From positions 2,675,535 through 2,739,534 of the forward strand of contig NC_021985.1 in the NCBI RefSeq assembly GCF_000444875.1: 64,000 bases of DNA, read 5' to 3'. Below the pieces are notes generated by a model. The model was not told the DNA's origin. It worked only from the letters and a program-made list of their open reading frames with translations, and did no database searches. A program made the position numbers and the translations under genes. Source of the DNA: Streptomyces collinus Tu 365. GTDB lineage: Bacteria; Actinomycetota; Actinomycetes; Streptomycetales; Streptomycetaceae. Position 1 is the stretch's first letter. Each line of letters opens with the position of its first letter. This document shows positions 16,611 to 30,158 of this stretch, in pieces.

Positions 16611-18182
16611 ATGGGACGCAACACACGAAAACGCCGTACGCCGCTGGCCACCAAGGCCATAGCCGCATCGGCGGCCCTAGCGCTCGGTGGGGGCGGGCTG
16701 ATCTGGGCGAACTTCTACGCCTCGGCGCACGAGTCGAACCACCAGACGTGGGGAGGCAACCAGACCAAGGCAGCGACGGCGCAGGTCGCCACGATCTCCT
16801 GCCCGGACGTGGGCCAGAAGCTCACCAACGTGCCGAACCAGGCCCGTAACGAGGTCGCCGGTGAGCTGGCCAACCTCGACCGGCAGATCACCGACGCCTA
16901 CCAGCGTCTGGCGACCACGCGGGACGCCCAGGCCCAGGACGCGAGTTTCGTTCAGAACTCCATCCTGCAACCGCTGAAGGACCGGCGGGCGGCGATCCTC
17001 GACCGGATCAAGCTGGAGATCACCCGCGTCGGCGGCACCGTGCCCGGCGATCTGAGCGTCCTCGCCTCCTGCACGGCGCAGAACGCCAACCAGACCACCG
17101 CCGGCGGGCAGCAGCAGAACAACACCGGCGGCCAGCAGCAGGGCGGCCAGCAGCAGAACAACGGTGGCCAGCAGCAGAACAACACCGGTGGCCAGCAGCA
17201 GGGCGGCGCCGGCGGCCAGCAGCAGGGCAACGCCGGACAGCAGCAGAACGTCGGCGGGCAGGCCGGCAACGGCCCGGTGGCGGCGGACTTCGTCGACATC
17301 ACCAAGGTCCAGCCGAACGTGCCGGCCAAGCCGCGCCGCAACGGCAACGCGTCGACCGGCACGTTCACCACGCGGTGCGGGGTGAACGCCAACAAGAACC
17401 ACAACACCGACAACGTGATCGTGGCGCCCGGCGTGACCAACGGCGCGCACCACCTGCACGACTACGTCGGCAACCAGAAGGTCAACGCGTTCTCCAGCAA
17501 CCAGACGTTCCTGCAGGGCGGCACCAGCTGCCAGAACAGCAGCGACCTGTCCTCGTACTACTGGCCCGTGGTCCGCGTCCAGGACGGCTCGCAGGACTTC
17601 GACCAGAACAAGGACGGCGGCGGCAAGGAGGGCAACGTCGGCAAGATCCTGACGCCGGTCTCGGCGCAGATCAAGTACGTCGGCAGCCCGACCTCAAAGG
17701 TCGTCGCGATGCCGCAGTTCCTGCGCATCATCACCGGTGACGCCAAGACCACCACCAACGGTCTGGCGAACGCCAACGCGCACTGGAGCTGCACCGGCTT
17801 CGAGAACAAGGTCCAGCTGACCACGCAGTACCCGGTCTGCCCGCAGGGCAGCAAGGTGGTGCGGACGTTCGCCTTCCAGAGCTGCTGGGACGGGCAGAAC
17901 GTGGACAGCGCCAACCACCGCACGCACGTGGCCTTCGCGGATGCCAACGGGAACTGCCAGAACGGCTTCAAGGCGATCCCGCAGCTGACGATGCGCCTGG
18001 TCTACAACATCACCCCGCCGGTCCTGCAGAACGGCCAGGTGAAGAACGCCTACGCGGTGGACGGCTTCCCGGAGCAGCTCCACAAGCCGGCCACGGACCA
18101 CGACGACTTCATCAGCGTCACGAAGAACGGCCTGGCGAACCGGATCGCGAACTGCGTCAACCGCGGCCAGAACTGCGCCTGA
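16611..18182 (+). CDS. Secreted DUF1996 protein with Gln-rich linker
   Basis: 523 aa. A basic N terminus and signal peptide (about residues 1-42), then a helical domain with two Cys ([16 protein letters not shown], 65-165), a GGQQQ(NN)-rich linker (about 170-225) and a C-terminal DUF1996 domain (about 235-515) starting with [10 protein letters not shown], with [37 protein letters not shown] and the terminal [12 protein letters not shown]1996 is found in secreted fungal and actinobacterial proteins with an unestablished, carbohydrate-related role. GAGGAG precedes the ATG. Confidence 0.88.
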   Translation: MGRNTRKRRTPLATKAIAASAALALGGGGLIWANFYASAHESNHQTWGGNQTKAATAQVATISCPDVGQKLTNVPNQARNEVAGELANLDRQITDAYQRLATTRDAQAQDASFVQNSILQPLKDRRAAILDRIKLEITRVGGTVPGDLSVLASCTAQNANQTTAGGQQQNNTGGQQQGGQQQNNGGQQQNNTGGQQQGGAGGQQQGNAGQQQNVGGQAGNGPVAADFVDITKVQPNVPAKPRRNGNASTGTFTTRCGVNANKNHNTDNVIVAPGVTNGAHHLHDYVGNQKVNAFSSNQTFLQGGTSCQNSSDLSSYYWPVVRVQDGSQDFDQNKDGGGKEGNVGKILTPVSAQIKYVGSPTSKVVAMPQFLRIITGDAKTTTNGLANANAHWSCTGFENKVQLTTQYPVCPQGSKVVRTFAFQSCWDGQNVDSANHRTHVAFADANGNCQNGFKAIPQLTMRLVYNITPPVLQNGQVKNAYAVDGFPEQLHKPATDHDDFISVTKNGLANRIANCVNRGQNCA

Positions 18183-18242
18183 CCGGTCGCACGAGCCGGA
18201 CGGCCGGACCAGCCGGACGGTCGGTCGCCGACGAGGAGGAAC

Positions 18243-18276
18243 GAAGCGGGCGGTGGGAGTCCCCACCGCCCGCTTC
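18243..18276. terminator. Bidirectional terminator
   Basis: A perfect 15-bp stem (18243-18257 with 18262-18276), tetraloop AGTC, between the convergent DUF1996 and lipoprotein genes. Confidence 0.88.
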
Positions 18277-18293
18277 CGTGTCCGCCGTCGGGC

Positions 18294-18686
18294 TCAGCCC
18301 TGGTGGGCGTGGTGGTTCGTACCGATCTCCACGTCGCCGCCGAGCGTGCCGCGCAGCGCCTTGACGACCCCGTCGTCACCGACGGCGACCCACTTGCGGC
18401 CGACGAGGTAGTACCCGCCGTAGTCCTTCGCGTCGTTGATCCACTCGCGCTGGCCGCGGTCGGTGGCGAACGTGGCGAGGATGAACCTGCCGTCGGTGTT
18501 CCGGCAGATGGCCTGGCGGATCTCGTCGGCGTCGGTCTGCATGTTCGGCTTGCACTTCACCTCGGCGGCCAGGCTCTCCAGACTGCCCGTGGCGGTGGGC
18601 GGCACCGGCTTGCTGTCCCCGCCCGCGCCACAGCCCGCCAGCGTCAGCGCCGCCGCGGCGCCGATCATCAGTCGCGTCAACCTCAT
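18294..18686 (-). CDS. Small lipoprotein
   Basis: 130 aa. Lipoprotein signal peptide MRLTRLMIGAAAALTLAGC with lipobox LAGC at residues 16-19, then a Gly/Ser/Pro linker and a globular domain of about 100 residues with two Cys (KCKPNMQTDADEIRQAIC). GGAGG lies upstream of the ATG at 18684-18686. It ends His-rich (GTNHHAHQG), which may be a weak metal site. No known function. Confidence 0.82.
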   Translation of the reverse strand: MRLTRLMIGAAAALTLAGCGAGGDSKPVPPTATGSLESLAAEVKCKPNMQTDADEIRQAICRNTDGRFILATFATDRGQREWINDAKDYGGYYLVGRKWVAVGDDGVVKALRGTLGGDVEIGTNHHAHQG

Positions 18687-18801
18687 CCGATCCTCCGGTC
18701 CCGGTGGGCCAAGCATGCCCCAGTCCCCTCGGATACGGCTCCCGCGCACGGTGTGCTCAAATGCGGTGACCGGGCGCGTACGGATGTGCGAGGGTGGCCC
18801 G

Positions 18802-19311
18802 GTGAACCAGGACTGGGAAGACCGCGTGACCGCCGCTTGGGCCACCTTCGACGACTACCCGGAGGAGCGCGCCCACGAGTTCCGCGCGGTGATCGACGAG
18901 TTGGCCGCCGAACTCCCGGACGGCAGCCCGCTCGCCCCCTTCGAGCGGGCCTGCGCCTGGGACTCGACCGGGCACTCGGACCGGGCGGTGCCGCTGTACC
19001 GGGAGGCACTGGCGGGCGGCCTGAGCGAGGTCAGCGGGTACAAGGGGCGGCGGGCCAAGATCCAGCTCTCCAGCTCGCTGCGGAACATCGGCGAGGCGGA
19101 GCAGGGCGTGAAGCTGCTCACCCCGGAACTCGACGCGTCCTCGGACGAGTTGGACGACGCCGTGCGGGCCTGCCTGGCCCTGTGCCTGTCCAGCCTGGGC
19201 CGCGACCGCGAGGGGCTGTCCCTGGTGCTCGGCGCCCTCGCCCCGCATCTGCCGCGCTACCAGCGGTCGATGGCCAACTACGCGCGCGCCCTCGTGGAGC
19301 CGGCGGACTGA
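18802..19311 (+). CDS. Tetratricopeptide-repeat protein
   Basis: 169 aa, all-helical. TPR-like units are FERACAWDSTGHSDRAVPLYREALAGGL, RAKIQLSSSLRNIGEAEQGVKLL and AVRACLALCLSSLGRDREGLSLVLGAL. I choose GTG at 18802, with GAGGGTGG about seven bases upstream; an ATG at 18784 in the same frame is possible but has no ribosome site. It is cytoplasmic, probably a protein-interaction module. Confidence 0.78.
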   Translation: MNQDWEDRVTAAWATFDDYPEERAHEFRAVIDELAAELPDGSPLAPFERACAWDSTGHSDRAVPLYREALAGGLSEVSGYKGRRAKIQLSSSLRNIGEAEQGVKLLTPELDASSDELDDAVRACLALCLSSLGRDREGLSLVLGALAPHLPRYQRSMANYARALVEPAD

Positions 19312-19370
19312 ACCGCCCGGGGTCACCCGCCCGGCGGTGACCAACCAACGCCTCGCTCGTTCACCCCGAT

Positions 19371-21293
19371 GTGCAGTCACAGGATGTAGCCCAGCGTCAC
19401 GCACCCGCCTCCTCCGGCGCCACCGGCCCGGTCGTCGACGTCGAGCAGGCCGAGGCCGCGCTCGTCGAGCACTACCCCCGGCTGGTCCGGCTCGCCTACC
19501 TGGTCCTGCCACCCGGCCTCGGCCGCGGCCGCAGGGTGCTGACGGCACACGCCCTCGCCCAGCGCGCGCTTCCCCGCGGCCGCAAGCAGACGTCCGTGAT
19601 CCCGGCCCAGTCCACGGGCCGGGAGGGCGACCCCGGGTACGCGTTCGTCCGCCTCCGGGTCCTGCGCACCGCGCTCGGCGCGTCCGGCACCCGCAAGGGC
19701 CGGCCGCGGCTCGCGCACCGGCCGCCGCTGCTGCCCCAGGTGTGGGGCCTCAGGCTGTTCCCGCGCTCCGGCGGGGCCGACGAACTCGCCTTGGACCAGC
19801 GGCTGTCCGCCCTGTCCGGACCGGCCAGGGCCGCGTACGTGCTGCGCGGTCTGGAGAAGCTGCCCGACGCCGACGTGCGCCGGATCCTGAAGTCCGCCGG
19901 GGTGCAGCACCCCGAGTCCGCGCTGGCGGAGGCCAACGGGGTGCCCGCGCAGGACGCGTTGCTCACCTCCCCCGAGTTCGACCCCTGCTCGCTGCAGGCC
20001 CGCCCCACCGACCTGATGCGGCGCCGCCAGCACACCAAGGCCGTGCTCGCCGCGGCGGCCGCGCTCGCGGTGTGCGGGGCGCTGGTGGCCATGCCGGGCG
20101 GCGGCTGGGGACCCGACGGCGCCGCCGCGCCCGTGTACGCGGAGAACCCGGCGGCCGAGGCGGCCCTCGACCCGGGCAAGCTGCTCAGGGCCGCGCCCAC
20201 CGCCTGGCGGTCCTCCGACCGCACCGACTTCTCGGTGTGGCCCGCGCGCGGCCCGCTCACCGGGGACAAGGCGCTGCTGCGCCGCGCCCTCGCCGTCTGG
20301 GCCCGCCCCGGGGAGACGGTCCGGGTCTCGGCCACCCCCGGCACCCAGACCGGCGGCCCGGCCGGCCCGCCCCAGCTGCTGTACGCGGGCGTGGTGGACA
20401 CCGCGCGTGTGGTGATCCTCTACGACGGTCTGCGCGTGGCGCGGTACGCCGAGCCGACGGAGGGCGCGACGGGCGCGGCCCTCGACTTCGCCCGGGTCGA
20501 CGGCGCGACCGGCGCCGAGGCGAGCGCGCTGGTGCTGGGCCGTGCGGACGGCAACGTCCGCTATCTGACCGCGCCCTGGGTGAAGCAGGCCGCCGAGCGG
20601 GACCTGATGAAGCCGGACGCGGCCGCGACCCCGCTGACCCTCACCGACGGCGTGACCACCCCGCTGGCCAGTCCCGCCCTGCAGCCCGGCGGCTGCACCT
20701 CGTGGAACGTGCTCCAGGTGACGGACGCCTCCGGCACCCGGCTCGCCACGGACCTGGGGGAGCTGGTCCCGGCCCATCTCACGGCCGGGCGTCCGGGCGC
20801 GGCCACGGAGGCGAGCGGCGCGGACGGGCTGCGCGCCTGGGCGCCGTTCGCCTGTTCGCTGTCCACGGAGCGCTCCGCCGGTGTGCGCAGCGTCAACGCC
20901 TGGGGGTTCGCGAACCAGACCCTGCCCGACGCGGGCGGTGCCGGTCAGTGGGTGTGCACCCGGGCCGAGACCTGGCGCGGTGACGGCACGATCGCGCTGG
21001 CCCAGTTCCGGACGCCGGGCGGACCGGCCGGGGCGGTGGTGGCGAAGGGTACGGACGTCGCGGACTGCGGTCCACGTGGGCCGCACGTGCTGGCCGGTGT
21101 GCTGTGGAAGTCGGGGACCGGCGCCTGGTACCTGCTGGCGGCGGGCGGCCCGGACACGGCGTCGATCCGCGCGGCCGGCGGGGTCACGGCGTCCGGCCGG
21201 GGCGCGCTGCTGGCGGTGCGGGCGACGAAGGGTGCGCGGGCCGGTCTGAAGGGCACGCTGGCGGACGGCCGGGAGATCACCGGACTGCGCTAG
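19371..21293 (+). CDS. Membrane-anchored protein with degenerate ECF-sigma-like N-terminal half
   Basis: 640 aa, GTG start. Residues about 25-210 resemble an ECF sigma factor that has decayed: EAALVEHYPRLVRLAYLVLP matches region 2.1, but the -10-binding helix is replaced by basic sequence, and LSALSGPARAAYVLRGLEKLPDADVRRILKSAG resembles region 4. One transmembrane helix follows (about 222-243), then an extracytoplasmic domain of about 390 residues with paired Cys. Probably no longer a sigma factor; perhaps a surface sensor. Not a family with an assigned function. Confidence 0.72.
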   Translation: MQSQDVAQRHAPASSGATGPVVDVEQAEAALVEHYPRLVRLAYLVLPPGLGRGRRVLTAHALAQRALPRGRKQTSVIPAQSTGREGDPGYAFVRLRVLRTALGASGTRKGRPRLAHRPPLLPQVWGLRLFPRSGGADELALDQRLSALSGPARAAYVLRGLEKLPDADVRRILKSAGVQHPESALAEANGVPAQDALLTSPEFDPCSLQARPTDLMRRRQHTKAVLAAAAALAVCGALVAMPGGGWGPDGAAAPVYAENPAAEAALDPGKLLRAAPTAWRSSDRTDFSVWPARGPLTGDKALLRRALAVWARPGETVRVSATPGTQTGGPAGPPQLLYAGVVDTARVVILYDGLRVARYAEPTEGATGAALDFARVDGATGAEASALVLGRADGNVRYLTAPWVKQAAERDLMKPDAAATPLTLTDGVTTPLASPALQPGGCTSWNVLQVTDASGTRLATDLGELVPAHLTAGRPGAATEASGADGLRAWAPFACSLSTERSAGVRSVNAWGFANQTLPDAGGAGQWVCTRAETWRGDGTIALAQFRTPGGPAGAVVAKGTDVADCGPRGPHVLAGVLWKSGTGAWYLLAAGGPDTASIRAAGGVTASGRGALLAVRATKGARAGLKGTLADGREITGLR

Positions 21294-21352
21294 TTGACAT
21301 CGGCGTCAACAAGGTGCCGCCAAGGGGTTCTCAGGCGGTCTACCCGTCAGTA
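21293..21352 (+). promoter_or_regulatory. Two palindromes upstream of the hydrolase-reductase operon
   Basis: GTTGAC-N6-GTCAAC (21293-21310) begins at the last base of the upstream stop codon and contains a TTGACA-like -35. TACCCGTCAGTA (21341-21352), 11 bases before the ATG, has TAC/GTA ends as in many TetR-family operators. The TetR gene at 23360 is the obvious candidate regulator, by position only. Confidence 0.4.
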
Positions 21353-21362
21353 CATTGACGCC

Positions 21363-22277
21363 ATGTCCAATAAGCAGGCCCGGCCGGTGGAGTCCGAGCG
21401 CATCCCGCTCAAGGCCCGCAACGTGTCCTTCTCCTGGCAGGACACCCCGCTGCACTGGGTGCCCGGCGACCCGTTCACCACGCACACCATCAACGTGCTG
21501 CACCTGCTGCTGCCCGCCGGTGAGCGGTGGTTCGTGCATGTGTACAAGCAGGTGCTGCCGCTCATCCGGGACGAGCGCCTGCGTGCGGACGTCCTCGGGT
21601 TCATCGGGCAGGAGGCCATGCACTCCCAGGCGCACGACGAGGTCCTGCCGCACCTGAGGGAGCAGGGGCTCGACCCGACGCCGTACACCGCGCAGGTCGA
21701 CTGGTTCTTCGAGAAGCTGCTCGGCGACCGCACCCTGCCGCCGGGCCGGGCCCGCCGCTGGTGGCTGCTGGAGCGGGTGGCGCTCATCGCGGCCATCGAG
21801 CACTACACCGCCTTCCTCGGCGACTGGGTGCTCAACGCGACCGAGCTGGACCGGCGCGGGGCCGACCCGACCATGCTGGACCTGCTGCGCTGGCACGGCG
21901 CCGAGGAGGTCGAGCACCGCTCGGTCGCCTTCGACCTGTTCCTGCACGTCGACGGCGACTACGGGCGCCGGGTGCGCACGTGGGCCGCGGCGTTCTCGGC
22001 GCTGGTGTTCCTGTGGCAGCGCGGCATCCGCTTCTTCATGGCGAACGACCCGGCCACGACCGGACAGAAGCCGTCCCTGGCCGGCTTCCACCGGCGCGGC
22101 CGGCAGGGCACCCTGCCCGCCACCGGGGACATGCTGAGGTCCATCCCGCGCTACCTCAGCCGCGGTTACCACCCCTCCCACGAGTGCTCGACCGCCCAGG
22201 CCGTCGCCTATCTGGCCGCCTCCCCCGCAGCACTGGCCGCGGAGAAGGCGCAGCGGGCCGCCGAGGGGGCCGCGTGA
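21363..22277 (+). CDS. Metal-dependent hydrolase-like protein (PF10118 family)
   Basis: 304 aa. Its His/Glu helices, GFIGQEAMHSQAHDEVL, AIEHYTAFLGDW and LRWHGAEEVEHRSVAFDLF, form a putative di-iron (ferritin-like) centre as in the predicted metal-dependent hydrolases of COG3687. It overlaps the ferredoxin-reductase gene by one base (TGATG), so the reductase probably supplies electrons and this protein may be an oxygenase or desaturase-like enzyme rather than a hydrolase. Substrate unknown. Confidence 0.82.
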   Translation: MSNKQARPVESERIPLKARNVSFSWQDTPLHWVPGDPFTTHTINVLHLLLPAGERWFVHVYKQVLPLIRDERLRADVLGFIGQEAMHSQAHDEVLPHLREQGLDPTPYTAQVDWFFEKLLGDRTLPPGRARRWWLLERVALIAAIEHYTAFLGDWVLNATELDRRGADPTMLDLLRWHGAEEVEHRSVAFDLFLHVDGDYGRRVRTWAAAFSALVFLWQRGIRFFMANDPATTGQKPSLAGFHRRGRQGTLPATGDMLRSIPRYLSRGYHPSHECSTAQAVAYLAASPAALAAEKAQRAAEGAA

Positions 22278-23323
22278 TGCCGAAGCCGCGCACCCTGGTC
22301 CTGCTCGCGGGCGCCGCCCTGCTGACCCGGCGCGCCCTGCGCCACCGGGTGCGGCGCTCCCCGCTGTGGCCGCTGCCCGCCCTTGACCCGCCGGTCTCCG
22401 GCCGGCCGCGCTCGCGGACGCGGCTGCTGCTCACCTCCCACGAGACGATCGCCGACGGGGTCGTACGGCTCCGTCTGGAGGGGGCCGGGCTGCGGGGCTG
22501 GGAGCCGGGGGCGCACCTCGACCTGGTGCTGCCGTCGGGCCTGGTGCGGCAGTACTCGCTGTGCGGGGACCCCGGGGACACCTCGTCGTACACCGTCGCC
22601 GCGCGGCTGGTCGAGGACGGCCGGGGCGGCTCCCGCGAGGTGCACGAACAGCTCACGGAGGGCATGGAGCTCGAGGTGCGCGGCCCGCGCAACCGCTTCC
22701 CGCTCGTCGCGGCGCCGTCGTACGTCTTCGTGGCCGGCGGGATCGGGATCACGCCGATCCTGCCCATGCTGCGGGCGCTGCCGGACGGCGCCGAGTGGCG
22801 GCTGCTGTACGGCGGGCGGTCCCGGGCGTCGATGCCGTTCCTGACGGAGGTGCGCGAGCTGGCCGGGGACCGGCTGACGGTGGTGGCCGAGGACGAGGAC
22901 GGACGCCCCGGCCTCGCGGCCCTGTTCGCGGACGTGGCCGAGGGCACGGCCGTGTACTGCTGTGGTCCGGAGGGCCTGATGGCCGCGGTCGAGGAGGCAC
23001 TGCCGACGGGTGCCACGCTGCACCTGGAACGTTTTGCGCCACGGGCCGGTGCCGGCGGGGAGACGGAGTTCGAGCTGGAACTGCGGCGCAGCGGGCGCAC
23101 CTTGACGGTTCCGGCGGACTCCACGGTGCTGGCCGCCGTGCGCGACGCGCTGCCGGACACCGCCTACTCCTGCGGGCAGGGTTTCTGCGGGACCTGCCAA
23201 CAGCGGGTGCTGGAGGGGGAGATCGACCACCGGGACGAGCTGCTGACGGACGCCGAGCGGGGCGATTCGATGCTGATCTGCGTCTCCCGGTCCCGGAGCG
23301 ATCGGCTGGTGCTCGACATGTGA
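22277..23323 (+). CDS. Phthalate-dioxygenase-reductase-like FMN/2Fe-2S oxidoreductase
   Basis: 348 aa. An N-terminal hydrophobic stretch (residues 5-17) is followed by the flavin domain (RQYSLCGDP), the NAD domain (VAGGIGITPILPML, CGPEGLM) and a C-terminal plant-type [2Fe-2S] domain with C-x4-C-x2-C (CGQGFCGTC) and a fourth Cys near LICVSRS. This is the layout of vanillate demethylase reductase and phthalate dioxygenase reductase. It is translationally coupled to the preceding di-iron-like gene. Confidence 0.92.
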   Translation: MPKPRTLVLLAGAALLTRRALRHRVRRSPLWPLPALDPPVSGRPRSRTRLLLTSHETIADGVVRLRLEGAGLRGWEPGAHLDLVLPSGLVRQYSLCGDPGDTSSYTVAARLVEDGRGGSREVHEQLTEGMELEVRGPRNRFPLVAAPSYVFVAGGIGITPILPMLRALPDGAEWRLLYGGRSRASMPFLTEVRELAGDRLTVVAEDEDGRPGLAALFADVAEGTAVYCCGPEGLMAAVEEALPTGATLHLERFAPRAGAGGETEFELELRRSGRTLTVPADSTVLAAVRDALPDTAYSCGQGFCGTCQQRVLEGEIDHRDELLTDAERGDSMLICVSRSRSDRLVLDM

Positions 23324-23359
23324 TCACGAGCGGCCGGATTCGATCGGTAAGGTGTTCGC

Positions 23360-24076
23360 ATGAGTACCGGGGTTCGCCGCAGGATGGGCGTCGAGGAGCG
23401 GCGGCAGCAGCTGATCGGCGTCGCGCTCGACCTGTTCAGCCGACGCTCGCCCGACGAGGTCTCCATCGACGAGATAGCCTCGGCCGCGGGCATCTCGCGG
23501 CCGCTGGTGTACCACTACTTCCCCGGAAAACTCAGCCTGTACGAAGCCGCGTTGAAGCGCGCCTCGGAGGACCTCGCGAGCCGGTTCGAGGAGCCCCACG
23601 AGGGTCCGCTGGGGGCCCGGCTGCTGCGCGTGATGCGCCGCTTCTTCGACTTCGTCGACGACCACGGGCCCGGCTTCTCGGCGCTCATGCGCGGCGGCCC
23701 GGCCGTGCCCGCGGACGGGGTCGGCTCGAAGGAGCACACCTCGGCGACCAACGCCCTCATCGACTCCGTGCGCCAGGCCGCCTACGACCAGATCCTGTCG
23801 CACCTGAACGTGACCGACGCGTCCCCGCGTCTGGAGCTGGTGATCCGCACCTGGATCTCGCTCGCCGAGTCCACGGCGCTGATCTGGCTGGACGGCCGGC
23901 GCATCCCGCGGTCCGACCTGGAACGGCAGCTGGTGCACGACTTCGCCGCGCTGGCCGCGGTCAGCGCGGCCTACGACCCGGACATGGCCGCGCTGGTGCG
24001 GGCCATGGTCGAGGACGAGCCGGCCGACGGCCCCTTCGCGGAGCTCGCCGGCCGGCTGATCACTCTGGCGTCCTGA
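23360..24076 (+). CDS. TetR/AcrR-family regulator
   Basis: 238 aa. N-terminal helix-turn-helix RRQQLIGVALDLFSRRSPDEVSIDEIASAAGISRPLVYHYFPGKLSLYEAAL, then a long helical ligand domain. It is on the same strand 36 bases after the reductase gene, so it may be cotranscribed with, and regulate, the di-iron/reductase pair. The ligand is unknown. Confidence 0.92.
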   Translation: MSTGVRRRMGVEERRQQLIGVALDLFSRRSPDEVSIDEIASAAGISRPLVYHYFPGKLSLYEAALKRASEDLASRFEEPHEGPLGARLLRVMRRFFDFVDDHGPGFSALMRGGPAVPADGVGSKEHTSATNALIDSVRQAAYDQILSHLNVTDASPRLELVIRTWISLAESTALIWLDGRRIPRSDLERQLVHDFAALAAVSAAYDPDMAALVRAMVEDEPADGPFAELAGRLITLAS

Positions 24077-24101
24077 CCCCGGGGCCGGACCGTCCGCCGT
24101 C

Positions 24102-24467
24102 CTACCGCTCGAACTTCCGGTAGGACGGGTCGAGGTCGCGGACCTCGGCGGAGGCGTGCAGGGTGATTCCGTCCCGCGGCGCCACATGCGTGCGGAGCAG
24201 CTCCAGCACGGCCTCCGTCAGCGCCGCCTTGGTCTCCTCGCTCCGCCCGGCGAGGAGACCGATGGTCACGTGCACGATCGCGTGCGACTGATCCATCTCT
24301 TCGTACCCATAGGCGGCGTAGGCCTCCCGGAACAGCGTCTTGCACGCCTCCGGGCGGGCCGCCGCGATCTCGACGACCGCCTCGTGCAGCGCCCGCGCGA
24401 AGCCGTCCGCGTCGAGGCTGTCCGAGTCGTCCAGCACGGCGGTGTAGTCGACGGTGATCTGCGGCAT
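24102..24467 (-). CDS. 5-carboxymethyl-2-hydroxymuconate isomerase-like tautomerase
   Basis: 121 aa, starting MPQITVDYT; after Met removal Pro1 would be the catalytic base of the tautomerase superfamily. The length and the HVTIGLLAGRSEETKAALTEAVLELL segment fit the CHMI family of the homoprotocatechuate pathway, but no other genes of that pathway are nearby. It lies 32 bases after the pullulanase stop on the same strand and may be cotranscribed with it, without an obvious metabolic link. Confidence 0.8.
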   Translation of the reverse strand: MPQITVDYTAVLDDSDSLDADGFARALHEAVVEIAAARPEACKTLFREAYAAYGYEEMDQSHAIVHVTIGLLAGRSEETKAALTEAVLELLRTHVAPRDGITLHASAEVRDLDPSYRKFER

Positions 24468-24499
24468 GGGTACTCCTGTTCTACGGCGTCGGGCCGACC

Positions 24500-29905
<5,406 letters not shown>

Positions 29906-30011
29906 AGGCGGTAACTCCTTGCGATTACGGCTCTCTTGGGTCCGACCCCAACGCCGCGGCACGGCTTCGGTGCCGGGCGCCCGCGCGACCGTACCGCTGC
30001 CGAAAGGTTTA

Positions 30012-30059
30012 CAGCAAGAGGCTTGAAAGCAACGGAAAGATCTTTCATCCGACTTGCTG
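30012..30059 (-). promoter_or_regulatory. Putative MalR sites upstream of pullulanase
   Basis: CAGCAAG (30012-30018) and its inverse CTTGCTG (30053-30059) flank a perfect palindrome GAAAGATCTTTC (30035-30046). The half-sites equal those of the amylase operator (TTGCTG/CAGCAA). They lie within the 253-base intergenic region between the divergent pullulanase and the gene at 30159. Confidence 0.4.
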
Positions 30060-30158
30060 GATGCGCCGAGCGGGTGAAGAGTGGCTTGTGTGGCGATTGT
30101 CGGCCCGTAACGAACGAAGGGTCGCCCCCGGCGACTTCGGTCCGCACCTGGATACACC

